A stretch of DNA of 64,000 bases from NCBI GenBank assembly GCA_021850485.1, contig JAJZLY010000008.1, positions 62,001 to 126,000 on the forward strand, given 5' to 3'. Position 1 is the first letter of the stretch, and every line of letters begins with the position of its first letter. The position numbers were made by a program, and so were the translations under genes. The notes beneath the pieces were generated by a model. The model searched no databases. It was not told the DNA's origin and saw nothing but the letters and a program-made list of their open reading frames with translations. Origin of the DNA: Bacillota bacterium. Lineage in GTDB: Bacteria; Bacillota; Sulfobacillia; JAJZYS01; JAJZLH01. Positions 25,066 to 35,838 of the stretch are shown in pieces.

Positions 25066-26378
25066 GGCCCTGCCTCAGCGCGCCGCAATCGCTCTGCCAG
25101 CGCCAAAAAGTCCATCCGCCGGCGCGGCTCCCAGGCGTCAGAGGCATCGAGCACGATCTCCAGCACCGCCCTGGCCAGCTTCCCGGAGTCGTGCCGGACC
25201 AGGACTCCCGGTGCCAGCAGATCCCGCCGCCGCACCCGTTTTCCGCTCTCGATCAAGCCAGCCGCATCGGTTTTTACCGGCAGCGCGCCCACCCCGGCGT
25301 AGCGAGCGAGCAGCGCCGGGTCGATGTCACCTTCGTGCACCACCACCCACTCCACCGTCCCGGGGGCGTGGCGCTCGATCGCCGCCAGGTGCTCCTTCAG
25401 TCCCATGCCACTGGTTTCGCCCGGCTGCGTCATCAGGTTCTGGACATAGATTTTGGCAGCACGGGTGGTGGCGATAGCCTTAGCCACACCGGGCGCCAAT
25501 AGCACGGGCAGAATGCTGGTCCACAGGCTGCCCGGTGCGATCACGACCGCCTCCGCCGACATGATCGCTTCCACCACCGCCGGGTCGACCTGGGGCTGAG
25601 CTGGCTCCAAGCGGACGTCTTGGATGGTGTGCCCGTGGCCGGTGATCTCGGATTCTCCCTGGATCCACTGCCCGTCGTCCGTCTTGGCCCACAGCACCAC
25701 TGGCTCGGCGGTGGCCATCAGCACCCGGCCCTGCACGGCCAGTACCCGGCTGGAAGCCGTGATCGCGGTTTGAAAATCCCCCGTGGTGCGCTCCATGGCG
25801 GTCAGAAAGAGGTTGCCGAAGGCATGGCCGGCCAGGTCTCCGCCCTCCTCAAAGCGGTATTGAAACAATCGCTCCAGCAATGGCTCCGCCTCTGACAGGG
25901 CAACCAGGCAATTGCGCACATCACCCGGTGGCTGGATGTTAAAGCCAGCCCGCAGCCGGCCCGTGGATCCGCCGTCGTCGGCTGAGGTAACAATGGCGGT
26001 GAGATGGGCCGTGTACGACTTGAGGCCTCTGAGCAACACCGGCATGCCGGTGCCGCCGCCCAGAACGACGATCTTCGGCCCCCGGCGCAGGGCGTGGCCT
26101 GTGACCACAGCCGCCGCCAACTCATCGGGGGCGTTGGGTGCCACCACCGCCACCACCGAGCGGATCAGTCCGCGCACGCCGACCACGCCGAGCCCGACGC
26201 CCCAGGCCAAAACGACAACATCGAAGATCGGCCCCAGGCCGAAGTGAACGTTCGGTGCCGTGGCTGGGATGAGCGGTGCCAAGCCCAGCAAGGCCACCAC
26301 AAAGCCAAGCGCCATCAGCGCCACCCAGCGTTTGAGGCGAAGTCCGGGAACGAGCCAGGAGGTTAAGTCTCGGACGAT
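25038..26378 (-). CDS. yvcK: gluconeogenesis factor YvcK (CofD/UPF0052 family)
   Basis: The core (VVLGGGTGMPVLLRGLK and SADDGGSTGRLR) identifies the UPF0052/CofD-like family, which binds UDP-sugars and affects wall synthesis during gluconeogenic growth. The protein has two N-terminal membrane helices before the core, a form seen in clostridial homologues. Start: GTG 26324 gives 428 residues, but the in-frame region before it reads SWLVPGLRLKRW, the usual start of such proteins. No ATG, GTG, TTG or CTG exists upstream of it; ATC 26378 follows AAAGGAGGAG (26381-26390) with 4-base spacing. The N-terminus overlaps the end of rapZ. Confidence 0.88.
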   Translation of the reverse strand: MVRDLTSWLVPGLRLKRWVALMALGFVVALLGLAPLIPATAPNVHFGLGPIFDVVVLAWGVGLGVVGVRGLIRSVVAVVAPNAPDELAAAVVTGHALRRGPKIVVLGGGTGMPVLLRGLKSYTAHLTAIVTSADDGGSTGRLRAGFNIQPPGDVRNCLVALSEAEPLLERLFQYRFEEGGDLAGHAFGNLFLTAMERTTGDFQTAITASSRVLAVQGRVLMATAEPVVLWAKTDDGQWIQGESEITGHGHTIQDVRLEPAQPQVDPAVVEAIMSAEAVVIAPGSLWTSILPVLLAPGVAKAIATTRAAKIYVQNLMTQPGETSGMGLKEHLAAIERHAPGTVEWVVVHEGDIDPALLARYAGVGALPVKTDAAGLIESGKRVRRRDLLAPGVLVRHDSGKLARAVLEIVLDASDAWEPRRRMDFLALAERLRRAEAGPWQIHSQDA

Positions 26379-27241
26379 GACTCCTCCTTTTCCAGGTCCC
26401 GGTGGCTAACCGTTACCGGGCTATAGTCGGAGCTCAGCCGCGAGGCTAGGTGCTCGACCACGGCGACTGACCGGTGATGGCCACCGGTGCAGCCGATGGC
26501 CACGGTGAAGTCGCTGCGCGCATCGTCCTCCAGGTGGCCAAGGTAGTCGCGGATCAGGGCCTCCATCCGACCGACCAGTCGCCGGGCGCTTTGATCGTGG
26601 AGCACGAAAGCCATCACCCGGGCATCTGTGCCGGGCAGTGGCGCCAGATCGGGGTGGTAGTGCGGGTTGGGCAGACTGCGCACGTCCAGCACCAGGTCAG
26701 CCTCGGCCGGGGCACCGTGCTTGAAGCCAAAGCTGACGAGCCGCAGGGGCGGATGGCCAGAGGCGTCCGCAGCATAGGCTTGGGTCAAGGTCCGGCGCAG
26801 GCGGTAGAGGGTGAGGTTGGAGGTATCGAGGATCAAGGTGGCCTGCTGGCGCACCGGCTCCAGCAGGGTGCGCTCCAGGGCGATGCCCTCGGCCACCGAG
26901 CCCTGGGGTGCCATCGGGTGGCGGCGCCTCGTTTCTTTGTAGCGCCGAATCAAGGTGGCGTCATCGGCCTCCAGGTACAGCACGGCGTAGGTGACGTCCA
27001 CCTCGGCCAACACCCGCAGCGCCTCCTGGATGCCACCAAAGAAGCCCTCTTGCCGGCAGTCCACCACCAGCGCTGTGCCGCGCAACCCAGGCTCGGTCCC
27101 GAGCAGTTCAACCAGACGCGGGATCAGCGCCGGTGGGATGTTGTCCACGGCGAAAAACCCCAGGTCTTCAAAGATGTGCAGCGCATTCGTCTTGCCCGCC
27201 CCGGACAGGCCGGTAACCAGCACCACCAAGCTCTTGGTCAC
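26363..27241 (-). CDS. rapZ: RNase adapter protein RapZ / nucleotide-binding YvcJ
   Basis: The 292-residue protein has an N-terminal P-loop domain with Walker A GLSGAGKT at 11-18 and a C-terminal domain that contains IGCTGGHHRS. In E. coli RapZ senses glucosamine-6-phosphate and recruits RNase E to GlmZ; in Bacillus the homologue YvcJ has nucleotide-binding activity and belongs to the rapZ-yvcK-whiA cluster. Its last codons also supply the yvcK ribosome-binding site. GTG start at 27241. Confidence 0.92.
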   Translation of the reverse strand: MTKSLVVLVTGLSGAGKTNALHIFEDLGFFAVDNIPPALIPRLVELLGTEPGLRGTALVVDCRQEGFFGGIQEALRVLAEVDVTYAVLYLEADDATLIRRYKETRRRHPMAPQGSVAEGIALERTLLEPVRQQATLILDTSNLTLYRLRRTLTQAYAADASGHPPLRLVSFGFKHGAPAEADLVLDVRSLPNPHYHPDLAPLPGTDARVMAFVLHDQSARRLVGRMEALIRDYLGHLEDDARSDFTVAIGCTGGHHRSVAVVEHLASRLSSDYSPVTVSHRDLEKEESSSET

Positions 27242-27247
27242 GACGGG

Positions 27248-27616
27248 CTAAAGGGCTCCAAACAGACGGGCCAGGCCCCAGGCAATGAAGCCAACCAGCA
27301 AAGAGCCGACCAGGGCGGCCACAAATCCGGCCACGGCCAGCCCAGGCACCACACTCAACGCCAGCCAGAACAACAGGGCGTTGATCACGACCGTAAATAA
27401 GCCCAGTGTCAGCACTTGCAAGGGCAAGGTGAGCAGGACCAGCACCGGTTTGACGAACCCGTTGAGCACGCCAAGCAGCAAAGCGCCGAGGATGATCGGC
27501 CCGTAGCCGGTGGCCTGCACCCCGATATGCAACGCAGCCACCACCAGCAGTCCAATCGCTGCCGCCAGCGCCCGCAACAAGAACAGGACGAGCGGGCTTT
27601 TCCTACGCTTGAACAT
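27248..27616 (-). CDS. phage holin superfamily IV / YvlD-like membrane protein
   Basis: This is a 122-residue protein with four hydrophobic segments and GVLNGFVKPVLVLLTLPLQVLTLGLF, the hallmark of the DUF360 (phage_holin_4_2) family. Such proteins are chromosomal, of unknown role, and not evidence of a prophage. The ATG overlaps the uvrC stop by 14 bases. Confidence 0.8.
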   Translation of the reverse strand: MFKRRKSPLVLFLLRALAAAIGLLVVAALHIGVQATGYGPIILGALLLGVLNGFVKPVLVLLTLPLQVLTLGLFTVVINALLFWLALSVVPGLAVAGFVAALVGSLLVGFIAWGLARLFGAL

Positions 27617-29402
27617 GGTCGGAGGCCTCCTTTAGCGACACCGCCAACTTGGCTGGCAGCCCCGCCTGAATCAGGTCTTCGACGGCGGCCGCTTGAATCT
27701 TCCTGGGGGAACCGAAGGTCTTCAGTAGCAGTCGCTTGCGCTTGGGCCCGATCCCGGGCACCAGATCGAGCCACGACGTCGTCATCGCCCGGCTGCGCCG
27801 GTTGCCATGCGCCGTGTTGGCGAAGCGGTGGGCCTCGTCCCGCAACTGCTGCAACAGCTGCAGGCCAGGGTCGTGGCGCGGCAAGACGATGGCGTCTGCG
27901 TTGTGCGGCACGTACAGCCACTCTTCGCGCTTGGCCAGACCGACCACCGCCATCTCTTGGTCGAGCGTCGACAGCGTCTCGATCACAGCCGTCACCTGGC
28001 CCTTGCCGCCGTCGATCAGGAGCAGGTCTGGGCGGTTTCGAAACGAGGTATCCCGCCGATCATCCAGACGGCCCAGCCGGCGGCTGATGGCCTCTTGCAG
28101 GGAGGCGAAGTCGTTTGCCCCGCTGACGGTACGGATCGAGAACTGGCGAAAATGGGAGGGGCGGACCACACCGTCCTCGGCGACAGTCATGGCGGCCACA
28201 GACAGCGTGCCCTGGGTGTTGGAGATGTCGTAGGCTTCGATCCGCCGTGGCGGCACGGCTAATGACAGCGCATCCGCGAGGTGGGCCAACGCAGCCTCGG
28301 CCCGCTCGCTGGACCCTTCCTCCTGGCGCAGGCCCTCGGCTGCGTTCTGGGCTGCCATCTGGACCATGCGGCGCCCGTCGCCGCGGCTGGGCACCACGAC
28401 GGTGACCGGCCCCTGCCGCCGCTGGCGCACCCAGGCACGCAGATCTGTGACTGCCTCTGGCAGGGCGGACATCCACACCGTGCGTGGCGGCGTCTCCGTG
28501 CCGTAGTGGGTGCGCAGGGCGGTGGCCAAGATCACTGCCGGCTGCTCAACCTCGGGGATCTGAAACGTATACCGTTTGCGCCCCGTCAGCTTGCCGTGGC
28601 GCACCAACAGCACGTCGACTACGGCCAGCTGCCGGTTTTGCGCCAGGGCGAAGACGTCCGTGTCCCGCCCTTCCGCCACCACCACCGTTTGGTTGGCAGT
28701 GACTGCCTCCACAGCCCTAAGCCGATCTCTGGCCTGAGCGGCGGCCTCGTAGCGGGTGGCTGCTGCTGCCTGTGCCATCTCCTGGCGCAACGCCCGCATC
28801 ACCTCTTCATGCCGCCCCTCCAGTAAGGTGGAGGCCTGGCTCACCGTGTGCTGATAGTCGTCTGAGCTGATCAGGCCAACACAGGGAGCGGGACAGCGCT
28901 TGATGTGGTAGAGCAGGCAGGGCCGGTCCACTGTCTTGAATTTGTGGTCGCTGCAGGCACGCATCGGGAACAGGCGGGCCATCAGACGCAGGGTCTCGTG
29001 AACGGCAGCGCCGCCAGGATAGGGTCCAAAGTAGCGGGCGTTGTCGGCTTTACGCTGGCGGACGATCTCCAGGCGCGGAAACGGTTCGTCGGCCAGACGC
29101 AGGTACGGGTAGTGCTTATCGTCCCGAAGCAGCACGTTGTACTTGGGCCGATGCAGCTTGATCAAGGTCTCCTCCAGCAACAGCGCCTCCGCCTCAGTGG
29201 CGGTGAGGATCACCTCGATCTCAGCTGTCAGCCGGCGCAGGGCCGCCACCTTCGGTTCGCTGATCGGTCCTTGGAAATACGAGCGGACCCGATCGCGCAG
29301 ACGCACCGCCTTGCCGACGTAGAGCACCCGGCTGGTCTTGTCCCGCAGCAGATAGCAGCCTGGCAACCGCGGTAGCTCCTGAGCCTGGGCCAAAAGGTTC
29401 AT
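27603..29402 (-). CDS. uvrC: excinuclease ABC subunit C
   Basis: The 599-residue nuclease makes both incisions in nucleotide excision repair. The GIY-YIG motif appears as GCYLLRDKTSRVLYVGK; the UVR domain follows (VMRALRQEMAQAAAA), then the RNase H-like 3' nuclease domain (AYDISNTQGT, LLIDGGKGQ) and a helix-hairpin-helix pair (VPGIGPKRKRLLLK). ATG 29402 is one base after the uvrA stop; the 39-residue longer reading lies in uvrA and is rejected. Confidence 0.95.
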   Translation of the reverse strand: MNLLAQAQELPRLPGCYLLRDKTSRVLYVGKAVRLRDRVRSYFQGPISEPKVAALRRLTAEIEVILTATEAEALLLEETLIKLHRPKYNVLLRDDKHYPYLRLADEPFPRLEIVRQRKADNARYFGPYPGGAAVHETLRLMARLFPMRACSDHKFKTVDRPCLLYHIKRCPAPCVGLISSDDYQHTVSQASTLLEGRHEEVMRALRQEMAQAAAATRYEAAAQARDRLRAVEAVTANQTVVVAEGRDTDVFALAQNRQLAVVDVLLVRHGKLTGRKRYTFQIPEVEQPAVILATALRTHYGTETPPRTVWMSALPEAVTDLRAWVRQRRQGPVTVVVPSRGDGRRMVQMAAQNAAEGLRQEEGSSERAEAALAHLADALSLAVPPRRIEAYDISNTQGTLSVAAMTVAEDGVVRPSHFRQFSIRTVSGANDFASLQEAISRRLGRLDDRRDTSFRNRPDLLLIDGGKGQVTAVIETLSTLDQEMAVVGLAKREEWLYVPHNADAIVLPRHDPGLQLLQQLRDEAHRFANTAHGNRRSRAMTTSWLDLVPGIGPKRKRLLLKTFGSPRKIQAAAVEDLIQAGLPAKLAVSLKEASDHVQA

Positions 29403-29403
29403 C

Positions 29404-32235
29404 TCAGCGCCCCGCCAACGACTCCTGGTCGGCCAAGGACGCCGCCAGAAACTGCCCGGTGTACGAGCGGGGGTGGCGGGCCAAGTCCTCCGGTGACCCT
29501 TGCGCCACCAGCTGGCCACCGCGCTCGCCGCCCTCGGGACCGAGGTCGATCAACCAGTCACAAGCCTTGATCACGTCCAGGTTGTGCTCGATCACGACCA
29601 CAGTGGAGCCGCTGTCCACCAGGCGTTGCAGCACCTCGAGCAGGCGGCGGACGTCGTCCATGTGCAGGCCGGTGGTCGGCTCGTCCAAGATGTAGAAGGT
29701 GCCGTCCACCGCCTGTCGGGATAACTCGGCAGCCAGCTTCACCCGCTGCGCCTCGCCACCGGACAAGGTGGTCGCGCTCTGACCCAAGGTGACGTAGCCC
29801 AGCCCGACCTCGGCCATGACGGTGAGCTTGCGGGCCAGGCGCGGGTACGGTGCGAAGAATTCGATCGCTTCGTCGACCGTGGTGTTCAAGACGTCGGCGA
29901 TCGTCTTTTGGCGAAGCGTGACCTCCAGCGTTTCCCGGTTGTAGCGCAACCCCTTGCACACTTCACAGGGCACGTAGACGTCCGGCAAAAAGTGCATCTC
30001 AATCTTGATGATGCCGTCGCCGCGACAGGCCTCACAGCGGCCACCGGGCACGTTGAAGGAAAACCGTCCGGGACCGTAGCCGCGGATCTTGGCCTCCGGC
30101 AGTCCGGCGTACAGGCCGCGGATCAGGTCGAACAGGCCGGTGTAGGTAGCGGGGTTAGACCTAGGGGTGCGGCCAATCGGGCTCTGGTCGATGTCGATGA
30201 CCTTTTCCAAGAACTCCAGACCCTCCACCGACCCGTGCTCAGCGGGTCTGAGGTGGGCCCGGTTGAGGTCGCGGGCTAGCGCCCGGTACAGCACGTCGTT
30301 GACCAGGCTGGACTTGCCGGACCCAGATACCCCGGTCACGCCGATCAACAGGCCGAGCGGAAAGCGGACGTCGATCTGCTTGAGGTTGTGGGCACTGGCT
30401 GCGCGCACCGTAATCGCCCTGGGACCTGGCAGGCGCCGTCTGGCCGGAAGCGGCACGCGCAGCCGGCCGGCCAGATAGCCGCCGGTGAGCGACCCAGGGT
30501 CGGCCATCACCTCGGCCGGTGAACCGGCGCTGACCACGTGCCCGCCGTGGCGTCCGGCGCCCGGTCCGATGTCCACGATGTAATCCGCCGAGCGCATGGT
30601 TTCCTCATCGTGTTCGATCACGATCAGGGTGTTGCCTTGATCGCGCAGTTTCTTCAAGGTGTCGATCAGCCGCCTGTTGTCCCGCGGGTGCAGCCCGATG
30701 CTGGGCTCGTCCAGCACGTAGATGACGCCGACCAGTCCGGCACCGATCTGAGTCGCCAACCGGATGCGCTGCGCCTCACCGCCGGACAGGCTCATCGCCG
30801 CGCGGTCCAGGGTCAGATACTCGAGGCCGACGTTGATCAAAAAACCCAGCCGCTCGATCAGTGTCTTCTTGATCTCGCGGGCGATCGTCTCCTGGCGCTC
30901 GCTCATGCGCAGTTGGAGCACGAAGTCGAGCGCTTGCTGGATGGACATGGCAGAGAGGGCGGCGATCGAGATTTCGCCCACTGTCACGGCCAGGCTTTCC
31001 GGGCGCAGACGCTGGCCCTGGCAGGCCGGGCAGGGCACCGGCGTCATGTAGGCCTCCATCTCTCGGCGGGCTTCTTCGCCCATCGCCTCTTTGTGACGGC
31101 GCTGCACGTAACTGGCCACGCCGCTGAACGGGATCGCCCGCCGGCGGTGGCCGTAGTGCGAGTCGAAATGAAAGGGAAAGACGTCCTTGGTGCCGTCCAT
31201 CACCAGCCGCCGCTGTTCTTCCGACAGGTCGCGCCAAGGGCGGTCGATCGGGATGGAAAAGTGTTCGGCTGCCTGGACCAGGTAGGCGCTGTAGTACTCG
31301 CTGTGCGCCCACGGGGCGACCGCACCGCCGAGCAGGCTGCGTCGCTCGTCTGGCACCACCAGGGCCTGATCCACCTGCAGGTGGTAACCCAATCCGTCGC
31401 AACGGGTGCATGCCCCGTACGGGTTGTTGAACGAGAACATGCGCGGCGTCAGCTCTTCCAGGCTGATCCCACATTCCGGGCAGGCGAAGTTTTGTGAGTA
31501 GGTGGTTTCCTCTCCGTCCACCACGGCCACCACGGCCAACCCGGAAGCCAGTTTCATCGCTGTCTCCAACGAATCGGCGAGCCGACTCGCCACCTCGGCC
31601 GAGATGACCAGCCGATCAACCACAGCGTCCACCGTATGCTTCTTCTTCTTGTCCAGTTCTGGCGCCTCAGAGAGATCGACTACCTTGCCATCCACCCGGG
31701 CACGCACCAGACCCTCAGTCGCCAGTTCGGCGAACACCCGCTCATGTTCGCCCTTGCGGCCACGCACCATCGGTGCCAACACCAAGATCCGGCTTCCCTC
31801 GGCTAGCGCAAGCACCTGATCCACCACCTGATCCACCGTCTGGCGCTGGATCGGCCGATGGCAGTTTGGGCAGTGCGGAGCACCGACTCGAGCGTAGAGC
31901 AGCCTCAAGAAGTCATGGATCTCGGTGACCGTGCCCACCGTGGAGCGGGGGTTGTGCGAGGTGGTCTTCTGGTCGATGGAGATGGCTGGGGACAGGCCCT
32001 CGATGCTGTCCACATCCGGCTTGTCCATCCGCCCCAAGAACTGGCGGGCATAGGCGGAGAGGCTTTCCACATAGCGGCGCTGGCCCTCGGCATAAATGGT
32101 GTCCAGAGCCAGAGACGACTTGCCGGACCCGGACAGCCCGGTCATCACCACCAGCTGGTTGCGGGGGATCTCCAGGTCGATGTCTTGTAGATTGTGCTGG
32201 CGGGCGCCCCGGATGATGATCTTGTCGTTGGCCAC
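29404..32235 (-). CDS. uvrA: excinuclease ABC subunit A
   Basis: The 943-residue damage-recognition ATPase has two ABC-type ATP-binding sites. Walker A 1 ([12 protein letters not shown]) and Walker A 2 ([13 protein letters not shown]) are both present, as are the signature LSGGEAQRI and the second [12 protein letters not shown]. Zinc fingers appear around CPNCHRPI, in CPECG...CTRCDG and in CEACRGDG...CEVCKG. It lies between uvrB and uvrC, an order found in many Firmicutes. GTG start; AAAGGA 12 bases upstream. Confidence 0.96.
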   Translation of the reverse strand: MANDKIIIRGARQHNLQDIDLEIPRNQLVVMTGLSGSGKSSLALDTIYAEGQRRYVESLSAYARQFLGRMDKPDVDSIEGLSPAISIDQKTTSHNPRSTVGTVTEIHDFLRLLYARVGAPHCPNCHRPIQRQTVDQVVDQVLALAEGSRILVLAPMVRGRKGEHERVFAELATEGLVRARVDGKVVDLSEAPELDKKKKHTVDAVVDRLVISAEVASRLADSLETAMKLASGLAVVAVVDGEETTYSQNFACPECGISLEELTPRMFSFNNPYGACTRCDGLGYHLQVDQALVVPDERRSLLGGAVAPWAHSEYYSAYLVQAAEHFSIPIDRPWRDLSEEQRRLVMDGTKDVFPFHFDSHYGHRRRAIPFSGVASYVQRRHKEAMGEEARREMEAYMTPVPCPACQGQRLRPESLAVTVGEISIAALSAMSIQQALDFVLQLRMSERQETIAREIKKTLIERLGFLINVGLEYLTLDRAAMSLSGGEAQRIRLATQIGAGLVGVIYVLDEPSIGLHPRDNRRLIDTLKKLRDQGNTLIVIEHDEETMRSADYIVDIGPGAGRHGGHVVSAGSPAEVMADPGSLTGGYLAGRLRVPLPARRRLPGPRAITVRAASAHNLKQIDVRFPLGLLIGVTGVSGSGKSSLVNDVLYRALARDLNRAHLRPAEHGSVEGLEFLEKVIDIDQSPIGRTPRSNPATYTGLFDLIRGLYAGLPEAKIRGYGPGRFSFNVPGGRCEACRGDGIIKIEMHFLPDVYVPCEVCKGLRYNRETLEVTLRQKTIADVLNTTVDEAIEFFAPYPRLARKLTVMAEVGLGYVTLGQSATTLSGGEAQRVKLAAELSRQAVDGTFYILDEPTTGLHMDDVRRLLEVLQRLVDSGSTVVVIEHNLDVIKACDWLIDLGPEGGERGGQLVAQGSPEDLARHPRSYTGQFLAASLADQESLAGR

Positions 32236-32285
32236 CTAGCGCTACGTCCTTTCGCCACGTGTGGTGAGTGTAGCATAGGGCCGGC

Positions 32286-34289
32286 TCAACTCCCGGCGGT
32301 CTTGCGCACCGCCCGCACGGTCAGCGATGCCTCCAACTCTACGACCGCATCGCGAAGCTGCGCCGCCCGTTCAAACTCCAAGAGCTTGGCGGCCTCCCGC
32401 ATCTGACGGCGCAGCCGCTCCACCAATTTCAGCTTCTCTTTGTTCGAGAGCGCACTCACGTCCAGCGGCGAACCATCGGCGTTGGCGGCCACATGGGTAG
32501 CCTCCAGCACCGCCCGCACGCCCTTGATCACACTTTGCGGCGTGATCTGGTGGCGAAGATTGTAGGCCACTTGCATCTCCCGACGGCGGCGCGTTTCTTC
32601 CATCGCCTGGTCCATGGCCGGGGTGATGCGGTCGGCGTACATGATCACCCGGCCGAACACATTGCGCGAAGCCCGGCCAATGGTTTGGATCAAGGATGTG
32701 CTCGAGCGCAGATAGCCCTCCTTGTCGGCGTCCAAGATGGCGATCAGGGATACCTCCGGCAGATCCAGTCCCTCGCGCAGCAGATTGATGCCGACCAGCA
32801 CGTCGAAGGTGCCCAGTCGCAGTTCGCGGATGATCTGCATCCGCTCCAGGGTGATGATGTCCGAATGCATGTAGCGGACCTTGACCCCACACTCTTTGAA
32901 GTACTCGGTCAGATCCTCGGCCATCTTCTTGGTCAAGGTGGTGATCAGCACCCGCTCTTGGCGGGCCACCCGCTGTTCGATCTCCGCCAGCAGGTCGTCT
33001 ACCTGGTGCTGCGTTGGCCGCACCTCGATCTCCGGATCGACCAGGCCGGTCGGACGGACGATTTGCTCCACCACCTGCTGACCGGCGGCCAGCTCCCAGG
33101 GACCCGGGGTTGCCGAGACCGTGATCATGGTGCTGGTTCGGGCCAAGAACTCCTCGAAGTTGAGCGGCCGGTTGTCCAGCGCCGACGGCAGGCGAAAACC
33201 GAACTCGACCAGCGTCTTCTTGCGCTCCTGGTCGCCAGCGTACATGCCGCGGACCTGGGGGATGGAGATGTGGGATTCGTCCACAAACAACAGATAGTCT
33301 GGAGGAAAAAAGTCGAGCAGCGTGTACGGAGGTTCCCCCGGTGCCCTGCCGGTGAGATGGCGGGAATAGTTCTCGATGCCCGAGCAATACCCCACCTCCC
33401 GCAACATCTCCAAGTCGTAGGTCGTGCGCTGCTCCAGCCGCTGCGCTTCGAGCAGCCGTCCGTGCCTGCTCAGTTGGTCAAGGCGTTCTTTCAGCTCGGT
33501 CGAGATGGTCTCGATCGCCTGTTCCCGTCTTTCTAGCGGCGTCACATAGTGCGAGGCAGGGTAGATCGCCACATGGTCCCGGTGGCCGTAGATCTCACCT
33601 GTCAAGGCGTCCAGTTCGCTGATCCGCTCGATGGTGTCCCCAAAGTACTCCACCCGGATCACCCGCTCACTTGAGCCGGCCGGAAAGATCTCCAACACGT
33701 CGCCGCGCACGCGGAAGTGGCCGCGGGTCAAATTCTGGTCGTTGCGCTGATACTGGTTGTCGACCAGCTGGCGCAGCACCTTTTGGCGCGGCCGCTCGCT
33801 GCCTCGGCGCAGCGACACACACAGATCCCGGTAGTCCTCTGGCGACCCCAGACCGAAGATGCAGCTGACCGACGCCACGATCAGCACATCGCGCCGCTCG
33901 AACAAAGCCGTAGTGGCCGCGTGGCGCATCTTGTCGATCTCGTCGTTGATCGAGGCGTCCTTCTCGATGTAGGTGTCCGACTGTGGCACATACGCCTCAG
34001 GCTGGTAGTAATCGTAGTAGGACACGAAATACTCAACAGCGTTGTCTGGGAAAAACTGCTGAAACTCGCCGGCCAGCTGGGCAGCCAGCGTCTTGTTTGG
34101 GGCCAGGACCAGCGTTGGCCGCTGCAGGCGGGCGACGGTACTGGCCATGGTGTACGTCTTGCCGGATCCGGTCACACCGAGCAGAACCTGCCGGTTCAGG
34201 CCGCGCTGCACCCCTTCGACCAACTGCGCGATGGCCTGTGGCTGATCACCCTTGGGCGTGAAATCCTGGGTCAGTGTGAACTCAGCCAT
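32286..34289 (-). CDS. uvrB: excinuclease ABC subunit B
   Basis: The 667-residue helicase-like protein has Walker [11 protein letters not shown], the beta-hairpin region [17 protein letters not shown] motif II and the C-terminal UVR domain that contacts UvrC ([30 protein letters not shown]). The ATG follows AAGGAGGAG. The first gene of a uvrB-uvrA-uvrC run on the minus strand. No obvious SOS box was seen. Confidence 0.96.
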   Translation of the reverse strand: MAEFTLTQDFTPKGDQPQAIAQLVEGVQRGLNRQVLLGVTGSGKTYTMASTVARLQRPTLVLAPNKTLAAQLAGEFQQFFPDNAVEYFVSYYDYYQPEAYVPQSDTYIEKDASINDEIDKMRHAATTALFERRDVLIVASVSCIFGLGSPEDYRDLCVSLRRGSERPRQKVLRQLVDNQYQRNDQNLTRGHFRVRGDVLEIFPAGSSERVIRVEYFGDTIERISELDALTGEIYGHRDHVAIYPASHYVTPLERREQAIETISTELKERLDQLSRHGRLLEAQRLEQRTTYDLEMLREVGYCSGIENYSRHLTGRAPGEPPYTLLDFFPPDYLLFVDESHISIPQVRGMYAGDQERKKTLVEFGFRLPSALDNRPLNFEEFLARTSTMITVSATPGPWELAAGQQVVEQIVRPTGLVDPEIEVRPTQHQVDDLLAEIEQRVARQERVLITTLTKKMAEDLTEYFKECGVKVRYMHSDIITLERMQIIRELRLGTFDVLVGINLLREGLDLPEVSLIAILDADKEGYLRSSTSLIQTIGRASRNVFGRVIMYADRITPAMDQAMEETRRRREMQVAYNLRHQITPQSVIKGVRAVLEATHVAANADGSPLDVSALSNKEKLKLVERLRRQMREAAKLLEFERAAQLRDAVVELEASLTVRAVRKTAGS

Positions 34290-34321
34290 CTGCTCCTCCT
34301 TCGATCAGGGGTCACCAATAG

Positions 34322-34354
34322 GGCGGGCGGGGCGCCCTGGGTGCCCCGCCCGCC
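34322..34354 (-). terminator. strong GC hairpin between the bactofilin gene and uvrB
   Basis: Arms 34322-34333 and 34343-34354 are perfect 12-bp complements of GC pairs with a nine-base loop. It lies just downstream of the bactofilin stop (34372), where transcription of that gene could end. No U-run follows on the minus strand, so it is either a GC-only terminator or a 3' RNA-stabilising structure. Confidence 0.5.
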
Positions 34355-34371
34355 GATGGTCCAGCTGAACT

Positions 34372-34797
34372 TCAGGCTATGCCGGTCGGCGCATCCACCT
34401 CTGGCGGCGGGTCGTCGTCGGCCGCCACCGCCACTTCGCACGAACCGATCAGGCTCGCCCCATCCTCCACCGTCAGCCGACGGGCTTTCAGGTTCCCGAC
34501 CACCCGCGCCGTGGGCTTGAGATCCAGCCGCCGGGCGGCGGTGATGTCGCCTTCAACCAGCCCCATCACAATCACTTCTTGACCTTCGACCGTGGCGTTC
34601 ACCACCGCCGTCTCGGCGATGATCAGTTGGCCCTCGTGCCGAATCTTGCCCTTGAAGTGGCCCTCCAGCCGGATCAGACCGCGCCCTGACCCCACCAACG
34701 TGCCGTCGAAAGACACGTTGCGAGAGAGCAACGCGGTACCTTCTTGGCCGTTGGGCATCGCTTGATCGCCACGGCCCTTCCCCATCTGCACGACCAT
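34372..34797 (-). CDS. bactofilin-family cytoskeletal protein
   Basis: This is a 141-residue protein with a bactofilin (DUF583) core: repeated short beta-strands with alternating hydrophobic and Gly residues (GTLVGSGRGLIRLEGHFKGKI, VEGDITAARRLDLKPTARVVGNL) that form a beta-helix. Short charged or proline-containing tails flank the core. Bactofilins assemble without nucleotides and often scaffold cell-wall enzymes, in several bacteria M23 peptidases such as the ones next door. Start ATG 34797. Confidence 0.82.
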   Translation of the reverse strand: MVVQMGKGRGDQAMPNGQEGTALLSRNVSFDGTLVGSGRGLIRLEGHFKGKIRHEGQLIIAETAVVNATVEGQEVIVMGLVEGDITAARRLDLKPTARVVGNLKARRLTVEDGASLIGSCEVAVAADDDPPPEVDAPTGIA

Positions 34798-34892
34798 GAC
34801 CGCAAGTCCCCTTCCCAGTCCTCTGGCGCCGGCAAAGTGGAACTAGTTTCTGCGACCTCGATCAGATTCCTACTATCCGGTCCTGATCAGGT

Positions 34893-35726
34893 CTAGAGAC
34901 TTCCGGGCACAGGCGCGCTGCGGATCACACTGAGTGGATTTTGACTCTGGCCCCACACCCACACGGTGAATCCCACGGCTGACTTGCCGGCGGTGGCCAG
35001 AGTTTGCCCCTGTTGCACCGGCTGTCCGACGCGCACCCGCGGTGTGCTGAGCTGGGCGTAGGCAACTTGCAGTCCGGCAGGGCTGGCCACCACCACCGTG
35101 GTGCCGCCGTGGGCCGACGCGCTGATCGAAGCGACCGTGCCAGCCGCAACCGCCAGCACTGGGGCACCCGGTGTCGCCTGGATCTGCACGCCCGGACTAA
35201 ACTGGCTGCCGGTGGGCACACTGTGCCAGCCGTAGCCCACGGTCACCTTGCCGGCCACCGGCAGCTGCCGGGGCCAGGACACGGCGACAGCGCTGGCGCC
35301 TTGGCTGCCGAGCTGCCCGGTGAGCTGCTGCAAGGCGCTGATCAGGGTCTGGAAGCCGGCAATGGCCGGTGTGCCGTAGCCGTCGATCGCCGAGACCCGG
35401 CTCTCGGCGCTTGTGACCGCTTGTTCCAAGGTGCTGAGGCTGCTGGAGATTTGGGCTACCGACTTCTCGTCTGCGAGATAGCCGACCTTTTTCTGCTGCT
35501 CGGCAGTGACCAGCTGGTGCAGGGCCGCGATATGCGCGGCGGCCAGTTGGTTGGCCCGAGCGGTTCCCAGATAGGCTGCGAAGAACAGCATCGCCACCGA
35601 CACGGCGACAGCACAAACCACAAAGGCGGCCAGCACCACAGTGCGCAGGCCCAGGCCAAACGAAAGTTCCTGGGCGGTGCCGTCTCGCTCGGAGAGGACC
35701 ACCAGCCGATAACTTGGGGTGTCCAA
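34893..35726 (-). CDS. membrane-anchored M23-like (LytM) protein with a decayed active site
   Basis: The 277-residue protein has one N-terminal transmembrane helix (about 25-50), a coiled-coil stretch (about 55-110) and a LytM-fold domain (about 150-265). The zinc ligands are missing: the His and Asp of the H-x3-D motif align with Ser177 and Gln181, the third His in YAH is Gln225, and the final HxH aligns with Thr254 and Trp256. It is therefore probably not a peptidase; EnvC-type inactive LytM proteins activate other hydrolases. TTG 35726 follows GGGAGGGA and is preferred over a start at 35759. Confidence 0.7.
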   Translation of the reverse strand: MDTPSYRLVVLSERDGTAQELSFGLGLRTVVLAAFVVCAVAVSVAMLFFAAYLGTARANQLAAAHIAALHQLVTAEQQKKVGYLADEKSVAQISSSLSTLEQAVTSAESRVSAIDGYGTPAIAGFQTLISALQQLTGQLGSQGASAVAVSWPRQLPVAGKVTVGYGWHSVPTGSQFSPGVQIQATPGAPVLAVAAGTVASISASAHGGTTVVVASPAGLQVAYAQLSTPRVRVGQPVQQGQTLATAGKSAVGFTVWVWGQSQNPLSVIRSAPVPGSL

Positions 35727-35838
35727 CTCGTCCCTCCCACCGCGCTGCGCCAGAGGCAATTAGCCGTCTCACCAGACCGCGACAAAGGTGAGCGTAGTCA
35801 CAAGGATACTGGAGGTCAACCCCTGCCGCTGCGGCGAG

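Noticed and set aside
27248-27616. Holin as a sign of a prophage
   Set aside because: It belongs to the widespread chromosomal DUF360 family and is in a housekeeping context without phage genes.
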